This document shows, piece after piece, positions 1 to 6,304 of a stretch of 19,772 nt of DNA (positions are counted from its first letter, which is position 1; each line of letters opens with the position of its first letter). Made by a program: the position numbers and the translations under genes. Origin of the DNA: JBEVEP01 sp040512755 (GTDB lineage Bacteria; Pseudomonadota; Alphaproteobacteria; Rhizobiales; Rhizobiaceae); assembly GCA_040512755.1 (NCBI GenBank), contig JBEVEP010000088.1, forward strand, positions 1-19,772, in the 5' to 3' direction. Below the pieces are notes generated by a model. It saw nothing but the letters and a program-made list of their open reading frames with translations. It ran no database searches and was not told the origin of the DNA.

Positions 1-394
1 GGTGCCGGGCCGGTCGCGTGGCGGAAACGCGGCTGGAAATTTTCATCCGAGGCCCGGGCCCGCTTCGCGGCTCCCCCGCACCGGCAGAGGCCACCGCGGG
101 GGCCCCGACGATCGGGCAAGACCACCGGCGGGGCGCTGGGAAGGCGCCATACATTTACTTTACGAGGCACCGACCCAGCGCCCCGCTTCCCGACTGCTCC
201 CGACAGGGAGCGTTCTTTGACAATAGCCAGACCGGAAACGGGGCGTGGCGATGAAGAGGCTTGCCTTCTCCCATCTCGAGGGCAAAGTTGCCCCTATGGG
301 ATCAAACCGTCCCGCAACAGGGAAAGCGTTTGCTGCTTTGTGCTTGCCGACCGTGACTTGACGTGGATGATGCAAAATGCAGCGCTTACGCATT
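1..394. other. Left-edge region without a convincing gene
   Basis: I see no recognisable gene here. Frame 1 on the plus strand is open from the window edge to a TAG at 394-396, but the translation is dominated by Arg and Pro, as expected for a non-coding frame in GC-rich DNA. A 36-codon ORF at 251-361 starts MKRLAFSHLEGK and lacks a good ribosome binding site. One compact nested hairpin is visible: TCCCAT at 269-274 pairs with ATGGGA at 296-301, and inside it GGGC at 280-283 pairs with GCCC at 290-293. A TTGACA stands at 217-222 without a matching -10 box. It could be the end of an upstream gene, a leader RNA or a degraded repeat. Confidence 0.4.
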
Positions 395-538
395 AGGGTC
401 TGTTGATATTCACCCCATGACGGCCTGCAAATGGCGGTTTCTGCGCTTCCGTTGCTCCCGTACCAGAACGTACGCTCCGCTACGGTTCTCGAAATCCACC
501 ATTTTCGGCTCGCCATGACATGAATCTCAACAGACCGT
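395..538. repeat. MITE-like imperfect palindrome with terminal inverted repeats
   Basis: GGTCTGTTGATATTCA at 397-412 and TGAATCTCAACAGACC at 521-536 are inverted repeats of 16 bp with one mismatch. The similarity continues inward through most of both arms (for example CATGACGG on the left against CATGGCGA when the right arm is reverse-complemented), so the whole element is one imperfect palindrome of about 140 bp. TA dinucleotides stand at both outer edges and could be a target duplication. There is no transposase. Terminal repeats of this look resemble IS5-family ends, which is recall and not a search. Short frames inside it should not be called genes. Confidence 0.7.
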
Positions 539-640
539 AGAGCAATTCCAGGAAAGTGGAACCGGTTTTCCGTACGGAATTGCGTTAAAACAAAGAGTTA
601 GAGCGGCTCAGCGATTCAATGAAATACTGAACCGCTCTAA
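539..640. repeat. RIME-like two-palindrome intergenic repeat
   Basis: Two palindromes follow each other. The first pairs CAATTCC at 543-549 with GGAATTG at 576-582, with an inner GGAAA/TTTCC pair. The second pairs TTAGAGCGGCTCAG at 598-611 with CTGAACCGCTCTAA at 627-640, with one mismatch. The sequence and two-hairpin layout match, from memory, the Rhizobium-specific intergenic mosaic elements (RIME) found in many copies between genes of rhizobia. The second hairpin ends two bases before the Shine-Dalgarno sequence of the next gene, so on RNA it would form a stem in the leader of the exporter mRNA. Confidence 0.65.
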
Positions 641-656
641 TGGAGAGGGAGCTCAT

Positions 657-1271
657 ATGCCGCTCGAAACCTATATCGCCTACGCCATCGCCTGCATCGT
701 TATCGTCCTGGTGCCGGGGCCGACCGTCACGCTCGTCATCGCGTCGAGCATGCGGCACGGCACACGCGCCGGACTTCTGAACGTCGCCGGCACACAGCTC
801 GGCGTCGCCATCATGATCACCATTGTGGGGATCGGCCTGGCGTCGACGATCGAGGCGATGGGACACTGGTTCGAATGGATCCGCCTAGTCGGAGCCGCCT
901 ACCTGATCTGGATCGGCTGGCAGATGATCCGCTCGAGCGGCAAGCTCACCGATGGAGCCGTACCGCTGGCGCCGCGCGGGGGCTTCTTCCTGCAGGGCTT
1001 CCTGGTCGCGGTGAGCAATCCAAAAACACTGATCTTCTTTGGCGCTTTCATCCCGCAGTTCATCGATCCCCAAAGCGACTATGCTCTCCAGATATTGATC
1101 ATGGGCATCACCGCGATGGTCATCGCTGCAGTATCTGACTCGACCTATGCCATCATCGCCGGTCGAGCCGGGCAGGCGCTGTCCACCCGCCGCACAAGGT
1201 TGATGTCCCGTATCAGCGGCGGCTTTCTGATCGGTGGCGGGCTGTGGCTGGCATTCGCGAGGGCGAAGTAG
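657..1271 (+). CDS. LysE/RhtB-family amino-acid exporter
   Basis: A 204-residue inner-membrane protein of the LysE/RhtB superfamily, which exports amino acids or their analogues by secondary transport. The family pattern is clear: a first hydrophobic helix ending in the PGPT motif at residues 20-23, a GxRxG-type loop after it (RHGTRAG, 33-39), a cytoplasmic-loop SNPKTL motif near residue 120, and a following F..FIPQF segment. Five or six membrane helices cover most of the length, which is the usual size. The start ATG follows GGAGAGGG at 642-649 with 7 bases of spacing. The substrate cannot be read from sequence. It stands alone, with palindromic repeats directly upstream and a convergent nucleoside hydrolase gene downstream. 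Confidence 0.9.
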   Translation: MPLETYIAYAIACIVIVLVPGPTVTLVIASSMRHGTRAGLLNVAGTQLGVAIMITIVGIGLASTIEAMGHWFEWIRLVGAAYLIWIGWQMIRSSGKLTDGAVPLAPRGGFFLQGFLVAVSNPKTLIFFGAFIPQFIDPQSDYALQILIMGITAMVIAAVSDSTYAIIAGRAGQALSTRRTRLMSRISGGFLIGGGLWLAFARAK

Positions 1272-1291
1272 CGCGTCGCTGTTCCGAGCGT

Positions 1292-1318
1292 GACCGCCGG
1301 GCGACTCCTGCGGTCGCC
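1292..1318. terminator. Weak hairpin between convergent genes
   Basis: Two mutually exclusive 6-bp stems lie between the convergent exporter and nucleoside hydrolase genes: GACCGC at 1292-1297 with GCGGTC at 1310-1315, and GGCGAC at 1300-1305 with GTCGCC at 1313-1318. There is no T-tract on either side, so intrinsic termination is uncertain. Confidence 0.3.
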
Positions 1319-1339
1319 AGTCACCCCAGAGGTCAAAGC

Positions 1340-2281
1340 TCACAGACGGCCCAGCCGCTCGACCAGCAATGCGAAAAACCTGTCATGATCGATTTCGCGC
1401 ATCACCATGGCGTTCTTCGGCCGCCTGGTAACGCCCCACCAGTCGATCACCGTCATACCCATGGTCAGTTCTGACGTTGTTTCAACGGCAACGTTGCATT
1501 CGCGGCCATCGAACAGGCCGGGTTCAAGCAGGTAGGCAATGACGCAGGGATCGTGCAGCGGCCCTCCGTCGGTGCCGTATTTCTTCTCGTCGAAACGCTC
1601 GAAGAACTCCAGCATCTCCGCAGTTGCGGTGCCGACCCGCGTGCCGAGACCGCGGAATGCCGCGATGCGCTTCGCGCTGGTCAGCGCCTTGTGCGTGACA
1701 TCGAGCGGCATCATGACGATCGGAACGCCGGCGCGGAAGACGACATCGGCAGCCTGCGGATCCACATAGATGTTGAACTCCGCGGCCGGCGTTACGTTGC
1801 CGCCTTCGAAGAAACCGCCGCCCATCAATACGATCTGCCGGATCCGGGCCGCGATCCTGGGTTCGCGAATAAGCGCCAGGGCGATGTTGGTGAGGGGCCC
1901 GAGCGGACAAAGCGTGACGCTTCCGCTCTCCTCCCTCATCAGGGTCTCTACGATGAAGTCAACCGCGTGCTGTTCCTGCAGCTTCATTTTCGGCTCAGGC
2001 AGTTCCGGGCCGTTGAGGCCTGTCTTGCCGTGGACGTGCTCGGCGGTCTCCAGCGCGCGCACCAGCGGGCGAATCGCGCCTGCAAAGACCTTCGTCTCGG
2101 GCCGGCCGGCCAGTTCGCAGATCTTTCGTGCGTTCTTTTCGGTGAGCCTCAGCGGTACGTTGCCCGCAACGGCAGTGATCCCGAGAACATCCAGTTCGGG
2201 GCTTCCCAATGCGAGCATGATGGCCACCGCATCATCCTGCCCTGGATCCGTATCGATGATGATCTTTCGCGCCTGCGGCAT
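1340..2281 (-). CDS. Nucleoside hydrolase (IunH/Rih family)
   Basis: A 313-residue enzyme that splits the N-glycosidic bond of ribonucleosides to release ribose and a free base (purine or pyrimidine salvage), expected in the cytoplasm. The N-terminal DTDPGQDDA motif (residues 10-18) is the calcium-binding aspartate cluster that defines the family. A GPLTNIALAL segment, an MGGGF segment and the C-terminal HDPC motif (His243, Asp244) complete the active-site pattern. Length is normal for the family. The start ATG is preceded on the minus strand by AGGAGGGG and GAGGG. It diverges from the hsp20 unit and converges with the exporter gene. Base preference, and so the choice between IunH, RihA, RihB and RihC-like roles, is not readable. 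Confidence 0.93.
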   Translation of the reverse strand: MPQARKIIIDTDPGQDDAVAIMLALGSPELDVLGITAVAGNVPLRLTEKNARKICELAGRPETKVFAGAIRPLVRALETAEHVHGKTGLNGPELPEPKMKLQEQHAVDFIVETLMREESGSVTLCPLGPLTNIALALIREPRIAARIRQIVLMGGGFFEGGNVTPAAEFNIYVDPQAADVVFRAGVPIVMMPLDVTHKALTSAKRIAAFRGLGTRVGTATAEMLEFFERFDEKKYGTDGGPLHDPCVIAYLLEPGLFDGRECNVAVETTSELTMGMTVIDWWGVTRRPKNAMVMREIDHDRFFALLVERLGRL

Positions 2282-2309
2282 CTCGTTCCCTCACCCCTCC
2301 TCATGCGGA

Positions 2310-2339
2310 CTTGAACTTGTTCGCGGCGCGGACCATATC
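2310..2339 (+). promoter_or_regulatory. Candidate heat-shock (RpoH-type) promoter of hsp20
   Basis: CTTGAAC at 2310-2316 and CATATC at 2334-2339 are separated so that the hexamers TTGAAC and CATATC stand exactly 17 bases apart. CTTGAA followed by a C-rich CCAT-type -10 resembles sigma-32 (RpoH) promoters. The start of transcription would fall near 2346, about 57 bases before the chosen hsp20 start. The match is by eye. Confidence 0.5.
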
Positions 2340-2345
2340 AGCATC

Positions 2346-2402
2346 ATCGGGAAGAATGCCATCCGGGTTTTTCCCCTTGGTCGCTCTTTGGAGGACATGT
2401 CG
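2346..2402 (+). promoter_or_regulatory. ROSE-like RNA thermometer in the hsp20 leader
   Basis: The last hairpin before hsp20 hides its ribosome binding site. GTC at 2380-2382 pairs with GAC at 2394-2396, G2383 is bulged, CTC at 2384-2386 pairs with GAG at 2391-2393, and the loop is TTTG. The Shine-Dalgarno GGAGG (2390-2394) is therefore enclosed. A TYGCT sequence facing AGGA with an extra G in the stem is the hallmark of ROSE elements, which melt at heat-shock temperature and control small heat-shock genes in rhizobia. An upstream minor hairpin GGG/CCC around a T-run lies at 2365-2375. The leader is a little shorter than classic ROSE leaders. Confidence 0.7.
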
Positions 2403-2831
2403 ATGACGCGCATGACGCCATTTTCGAGCCCTCTTCTGCTTGGTTTCGACACCATGGAGAGAACGCTCGAGAGGCTCGCCAAATCCGCCGACAGCTATCC
2501 GCCCTATAACATCGAGCGCGTGCACGGCGCAGATGGAAAGGGCGACAGATTGCGCATCACGCTGGCCGTCGCCGGATTTTCTGAAAGCGATCTCGAAGTC
2601 ACGACTGAAGAGAACCAGCTTGTCGTGCGCGGACGGCAAAGCGAGGACCAAACTGAACGCGAGTATCTGCACCGCGGTATCGCTTCCCGCCAGTTCCAGC
2701 GCGCTTTTGTGCTGGCGGATGGCATGAAGGTGGATATGGCGGAACTGAAGAACGGGCTTTTGACGATCGACCTCGACCGGCCAGAGCTTGAGCGATTGGT
2801 ACGGAAAATAAACATATCGGTGAAAGAGTGA
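2403..2831 (+). CDS. Small heat-shock protein, Hsp20 (IbpA-like)
   Basis: A 142-residue ATP-independent chaperone that holds unfolding proteins in the cytoplasm for refolding by DnaK and ClpB. The alpha-crystallin domain runs from about residue 35 (PPYNIER) to 128, with the conserved end NGLLTIDLDRPE. The C-terminal INIS segment (136-139) contains the I-x-I motif used in oligomer assembly. I chose ATG 2403 because GGAGG at 2390-2394 is 8 bases away; an ATG two codons earlier (2397) is only 2 bases from it. The frame stays open far upstream, but that stretch lies antisense to the nucleoside hydrolase and is not coding. The gene is followed after 73 bases by a DUF1150 gene, probably co-transcribed. 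Confidence 0.93.
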   Translation: MTRMTPFSSPLLLGFDTMERTLERLAKSADSYPPYNIERVHGADGKGDRLRITLAVAGFSESDLEVTTEENQLVVRGRQSEDQTEREYLHRGIASRQFQRAFVLADGMKVDMAELKNGLLTIDLDRPELERLVRKINISVKE

Positions 2832-2904
2832 TCCGGAGACTGCCGGAACAAATAGCTCTGTTGCGGGTTGGTCCGAAAGGACGCCCCGCTCGTAGGAGGC
2901 TCAC

Positions 2905-3162
2905 ATGAACCAGAACGTCAGCAAGATAACAGTGACCCCAGCCGAGCTGGCCCATATTGGCGAAGGCGTCGTCGCCTATCTTCGCGAGATTGGCAGCGAT
3001 GAACTGAAGGGGAAGTTCCCCGGACTTCCTGAGATCGCCTCCGGAACCCGGCTTTGGGCGCTGTTTGCGGCCAATGGCCAGCCAATCCTGCTTTCGGACG
3101 CGCGCGACCGCGCGCTTGCCGGCGCCCTAGAGAACGACCTGACACCAGTCGCTATCCACTGA
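2905..3162 (+). CDS. DUF1150-family small protein
   Basis: An 85-residue acidic soluble protein without membrane segment or signal peptide. It matches my memory of the alphaproteobacterial DUF1150 family: an N-terminal LT/VTPAELAHIGEG segment, then VAYLREIGSDELKGKFP, then LWALFAANGQPI, ending in NDLTPVAIH. No biochemical function is known to me. AGGAGG at 2894-2899 lies 5 bases before the ATG. It follows hsp20 by 73 bases on the same strand with no obvious terminator between, so it probably shares the heat-controlled transcript. That placement suggests a stress or chaperone-linked role, which is inference only. Confidence 0.85.
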   Translation: MNQNVSKITVTPAELAHIGEGVVAYLREIGSDELKGKFPGLPEIASGTRLWALFAANGQPILLSDARDRALAGALENDLTPVAIH

Positions 3163-3183
3163 GCGACTCGCAATACCCCACCC

Positions 3184-3223
3184 CGGGCGGCTACCGCTGC
3201 CCGAACAGGGTTGTCTTTCCCTG
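3184..3223. terminator. Double hairpin between convergent DUF1150 and ptsN
   Basis: CGGGCGGC at 3184-3191 pairs with GCTGCCCG at 3196-3203 (8 bp including one G-U) around loop TACC. A second stem pairs CAGGG at 3206-3210 with CCCTG at 3219-3223. The pair sits midway in the 92-base gap between two convergent genes and could end transcription from both sides. T-tracts are weak. Confidence 0.5.
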
Positions 3224-3254
3224 AAATTCTTCCCGGAAACGTCGCTGCCGGCTG

Positions 3255-3719
3255 CTACGCCGCGTGAGAGGCCGGCGTCGATGACAGGAACGCGTGGATA
3301 GCAGCGGCGTCCTTGGTGCCGCGGATTTTTGCTACCATATCGGCGTCCCGCAATACGCGTGCGATGCGCGAAAGCGCCTTGAGGTGGTCCGCGCCGGCGC
3401 CCTCAGGCGCAAGCAGCAGGAAAACGAGATCAACCGGCTGGTCATCCAGCGCCTCGAAGTCGACAGGTAGGTCGAGGCGGGCGAACACGCCGGTAATGCG
3501 CTTCACGCCGGCCAGCTTGCCGTGCGGAATGGCAATGCCGTTACCCACACCGGTCGAGCCGAGGCGCTCACGCTGAAGAATCGTGTCGAAGACCTCCCGC
3601 TCCGGGATACCTGTGATGGTGGAGGCTCTCTCGGAAAGAAGCTGTAAAAGCTGCTTCTTCGAATTGGCTTTCAAGGCCGGCATGATTGCCGGGACCTCGA
3701 TCAGATCACTGAGATCCAT
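3255..3719 (-). CDS. ptsN: Nitrogen PTS enzyme IIA (EIIANtr)
   Basis: A 154-residue EIIA domain of the mannitol/fructose type, the terminal phosphoacceptor of the nitrogen phosphotransferase chain (PtsP, NPr, PtsN), which regulates potassium transport and nitrogen/carbon balance instead of moving sugars. The phosphorylated histidine is His66 within GVGNGIAIPHGKL (58-70), and the usual PVDLVFLLLAPE strand follows at about residue 95. Length is typical. AAAGGA stands about 10 bases before the ATG on the minus strand. It is the last gene of the lptC-lptA-lptB-rpoN-hpf-ptsN block. The rapZ and NPr genes that follow in enterobacteria are absent from this locus. Confidence 0.95.
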   Translation of the reverse strand: MDLSDLIEVPAIMPALKANSKKQLLQLLSERASTITGIPEREVFDTILQRERLGSTGVGNGIAIPHGKLAGVKRITGVFARLDLPVDFEALDDQPVDLVFLLLAPEGAGADHLKALSRIARVLRDADMVAKIRGTKDAAAIHAFLSSTPASHAA

Positions 3720-3792
3720 TCTTTTCTTATCCTTTGCCCTGTCCGTACCCGCCGCCAGGCACCCCGCCCCACGGTCCGGTCGAGAGTCGCGC

Positions 3793-4371
3793 CTAGGCCT
3801 TGGCCGGGGCTGACGACGGATCTATCCAGCCGATATTTCCATCGGCTCTGCGATAGACCACATTGACGTGATCGTTTCCGGCATTGCGGAAGACAAAAAC
3901 GGGACTGTCCTTTGTATCGAGTTCGATGACGGCTGACGCGACCGACATGGTTTTCAGCGTCAATGTCGACTCCGCCACGATGGCCGGCGCGTAGTCTTCC
4001 GGCACCTCATCCTCGTCGTCGGCCACAGGCGCTACGACGGTATAGGCGATGTCGGTGGGATTGCCGTTCCCGCCCGGTCCGTGAGACTTCAGCCGGCGTT
4101 TGTAGCGTCTCAACCGCTTCTCGAAACGGTCTGCCGCCACGTCAAACGCGGCTATCGGCTCCTGGGCATCTCCGGTTGCCTGGAGCGCCATCCCCGAATC
4201 GAGATGAATCATGCAATCGGCGGTGAAGCGGGATCCAGATTTGATCACATTGACATGTCCGGAAAACCCGCCGTCGAAATACTTGTCGATGGCCTCGCCA
4301 ATCCGGCCTTCGATGCGGTTCCGGAATGCGTCGCCGATCTCCATGTGCTTTCCCGATATGCGCAGGCTCAT
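3793..4371 (-). CDS. hpf: Long-form ribosome hibernation promoting factor
   Basis: A 192-residue long HPF. The N-terminal RaiA/YfiA-like domain (about 1-100) begins MSLRISGKHMEIGDAFR and carries the basic helix RFEKRLRRYKRRLK that contacts 16S rRNA. An acidic linker (about 115-128) leads to the C-terminal dimerisation domain with VFVFRNAGNDHVNVVYRR and GNIGWIDP (about 155-187). Long HPF joins two 70S ribosomes into inactive 100S particles in stationary phase. The ATG has only a weak AAAGG upstream. A TATAAA on the minus strand at 4416-4421, 45 bases upstream, could be its own -10 box, so the gene may have a promoter apart from rpoN. ptsN follows after 73 bases. Confidence 0.95.
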   Translation of the reverse strand: MSLRISGKHMEIGDAFRNRIEGRIGEAIDKYFDGGFSGHVNVIKSGSRFTADCMIHLDSGMALQATGDAQEPIAAFDVAADRFEKRLRRYKRRLKSHGPGGNGNPTDIAYTVVAPVADDEDEVPEDYAPAIVAESTLTLKTMSVASAVIELDTKDSPVFVFRNAGNDHVNVVYRRADGNIGWIDPSSAPAKA

Positions 4372-4533
4372 CTGAAAACTGACCTTTTCTGTCCAGACTT
4401 CAAACTGTTTTGGAGTTTATACCCGTGGCTGAGGCGCACAAGGTTCGCGGCGGTTTCGACGCCAATTTTAGGTCCGAATCGCCCAGTTGATCACAGCCCG
4501 CTTCCGGGACACCTTCGTACCATCGAGCAAGAT

Positions 4534-4556
4534 AGGCCCGTCTCATGCGGGCGGGC
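4534..4556. terminator. GC hairpin downstream of rpoN
   Basis: GCCCG at 4536-4540 pairs with CGGGC at 4552-4556 in the 225-base gap between the rpoN stop and the hpf start. A short CTATCTT lies on its downstream side for the minus strand. It could be a partial terminator separating rpoN from hpf. The rest of the gap (4372-4596) shows no ORF of note. Confidence 0.35.
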
Positions 4557-4596
4557 TTCTAGTCACTTCGTTAACGGTTGTCAATGAAGCTGGCGG

Positions 4597-6108
4597 CTAG
4601 CGCCCAGCCGACGCCAACGCTCGCTTTTCCCGCCGGCGTTGCACCGAAGACGGAATATTCATGCCTTCCCGGTACTTGGCTACGGTGCGGCGGGCTATTT
4701 CCACGCCGTGCCGCTTGAGAATATCCACGATCGCGTCGTCTGAAAGGACGTCTACAGGCTTCTCCGCCTCAATCAGGGCCCGAATGCGATCGCGCACCGC
4801 CTCTGATGAATGTGCATCGCCTCCCTCTGCCGAGGCTATTGCCGCGGTAAAGAAATACCGCAACTCAAACACGCCTCGCGGCGTGAGCATGTATTTGTTC
4901 GCGGTTACGCGGCTCACCGTCGATTCATGCATGCCGATCGCGTCAGCGACCGTTCGCAGATTGAGCGGCCGCAAATGCCTCACTCCGTGGACCAGGAACG
5001 CGTCTTGCTGGCGCACGATCTCGGAAGAGACCTTGAGGATCGTTTTTGCGCGCTGGTCGAGGCTCCGCGTCAGCCAGTTGGCGTTCTGCAGACAGTCGGA
5101 AAGAAAGTCGCGTTCCGCCTGGTCCTTGGCATGGCTGGACACGGTCGCGTAGTAGAACTGGTCGACCATGATCCGGGGAAGTGTTTCAGGATTAAGCTCG
5201 ACCGTCCAGCTACCGTCGTTTGCGGCCCTTACCAGCACATCGGGCACGATTGCGTCGACGCTGCCGCCGGCAAACGCCATGCCCGGACGCGGATCGAGCG
5301 CCTGAATCTCCTCCAGCATTTCGATGAGATCGGCTTCATCGACGCCGCAAATCTTTCGAAGCGCCGAAAAGTCACGGCGGGCGAGAAGATCAAGATTGTC
5401 GACAAGTGCACGCATAGCTGGGTCGAAGCGGTCGCGAGCGGCAAGCTGGAGTGCAAGGCACTCCGCCAGGTTACGGGCAAAAATGCCAGGCGGATCGAAG
5501 TCCTGGCAAGTCTTCAGAACGGCCTCCACGGCCGGCTCATCAACGCCGAGCCGCAGAGCAATCTCTGCTGCATCCCCGCGCATGTATCCAGCCTCGTCCA
5601 GCATATCGGACAGTTCTCCCGCAATCAGACGCGATGCCGGGTCCGTGAAACCAAAGGCGATCTGCTCGGCCGTGTGGTCGCGCAACGTGACGGCCGCCGC
5701 AGCCACGGCTTCGAGGTCGAAACTATCCGAGGCGCCGCCCGATCCGCGCGCGGATTTCCATTGTGCCGAAAGGTCCGGGTTCAGCCGGTCGCTCGTACCG
5801 GGATCGTCCGGAAAGATATTCTCGAGCGAGGCGTCGAGCGTTTCCGACATCGCTTCGGCGCTTCTCGGCTTTTCCGTCTCGGCAAACCAGTCGCTTTCGT
5901 CATGGCTGGAGGGCTCGATGGTGGAATCAGAGATTTCGTCTTCCCGGGACTCGGCACGTTCGAGCAAAGGGTTTCGTTCGACTTCCTCGTCGACAAAGTG
6001 CTCGAGCTCGATATGACTCAACTGCAAAAGCCGGATCGACTGCAGCAGTTGCGGCGTCATCACCAGAGACTGCGATTGGCGTAGCTGAAGTTTGGCCGCA
6101 AGCGCCAT
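4597..6108 (-). CDS. rpoN: RNA polymerase sigma-54 factor
   Basis: Sigma-54, 503 residues, directs RNA polymerase to -24/-12 promoters of nitrogen, dicarboxylate and symbiosis genes with ATP-driven activators. Region I is the Gln/Leu-rich N-terminus (AAKLQLRQSQSLVMTPQLLQ). An acidic region II follows (about 55-100), then the core-binding domain, the helix-turn-helix (DAIGMHESTVSRVTANKY) and the RpoN box ARRTVAKYRE at 472-481. I place the start at ATG 6108, because the frame upstream to 6174 lacks family similarity and overlaps a probable promoter. A Shine-Dalgarno AAGGGGA exists but is 13 bases away. The position between lptB and hpf is the conserved proteobacterial order. Confidence 0.96.
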   Translation of the reverse strand: MALAAKLQLRQSQSLVMTPQLLQSIRLLQLSHIELEHFVDEEVERNPLLERAESREDEISDSTIEPSSHDESDWFAETEKPRSAEAMSETLDASLENIFPDDPGTSDRLNPDLSAQWKSARGSGGASDSFDLEAVAAAAVTLRDHTAEQIAFGFTDPASRLIAGELSDMLDEAGYMRGDAAEIALRLGVDEPAVEAVLKTCQDFDPPGIFARNLAECLALQLAARDRFDPAMRALVDNLDLLARRDFSALRKICGVDEADLIEMLEEIQALDPRPGMAFAGGSVDAIVPDVLVRAANDGSWTVELNPETLPRIMVDQFYYATVSSHAKDQAERDFLSDCLQNANWLTRSLDQRAKTILKVSSEIVRQQDAFLVHGVRHLRPLNLRTVADAIGMHESTVSRVTANKYMLTPRGVFELRYFFTAAIASAEGGDAHSSEAVRDRIRALIEAEKPVDVLSDDAIVDILKRHGVEIARRTVAKYREGMNIPSSVQRRREKRALASAGR

Positions 6109-6172
6109 ATGCCGGTAAAGTTCCCCTTGCCTTTTCGCTGCAATCAAAATTTTTGCGAAAGTCGAGGGAGCC

Positions 6173-6204
6173 ATTCAAAATGGCCCGACTTTTGCTTGTC
6201 AAGC
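6173..6204 (-). promoter_or_regulatory. Candidate rpoN promoter with palindromes
   Basis: On the minus strand TTGACA (6202-6197) is followed after 18 bases by TTGAAT (6178-6173), a fair sigma-70-type pair that would start RNA near 6166. The -35 lies inside the perfect palindrome GCTTGTCAAGC (6194-6204), and the -10 overlaps CCATT-CAA-AATGG (6171-6183), so a repressor could act here. By eye only. Confidence 0.45.
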
Positions 6205-6304
6205 TGCGCTTAGGCAGAGGCCCGGGCCTGCGACGGCAGGACGCATTACTGAGCGGGACTGTGTCGACGCGTCTGGCAAATCAATATCGTCCGCCGGGTT
6301 CCAG

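Noticed and set aside
160..516. Minus-strand 118-codon frame
   Set aside because: It runs across the palindromic repeat and the unrelated region next to it, has a biased composition, and has no family resemblance. Its first third is repeat sequence.
1553..2314. Plus-strand 253-codon frame
   Set aside because: Shadow of the nucleoside hydrolase on the other strand, whose motifs and ribosome binding site are clear.
1770..2402. N-terminal extension of the hsp20 frame by about 211 codons
   Set aside because: It lies antisense to the nucleoside hydrolase and its promoter region, is Ser-rich and low in complexity, and the ribosome binding site and domain start support ATG 2403.
4810..6084. Plus-strand 424-codon frame
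   Set aside because: Exact shadow of rpoN on the other strand, with no recognisable domain.
6218..6229. Perfect 12-base palindrome AGGCCCGGGCCT after lptB
   Set aside because: It has no loop of its own and no T-tract. A wider stem is imperfect, so a terminator call is not supported.
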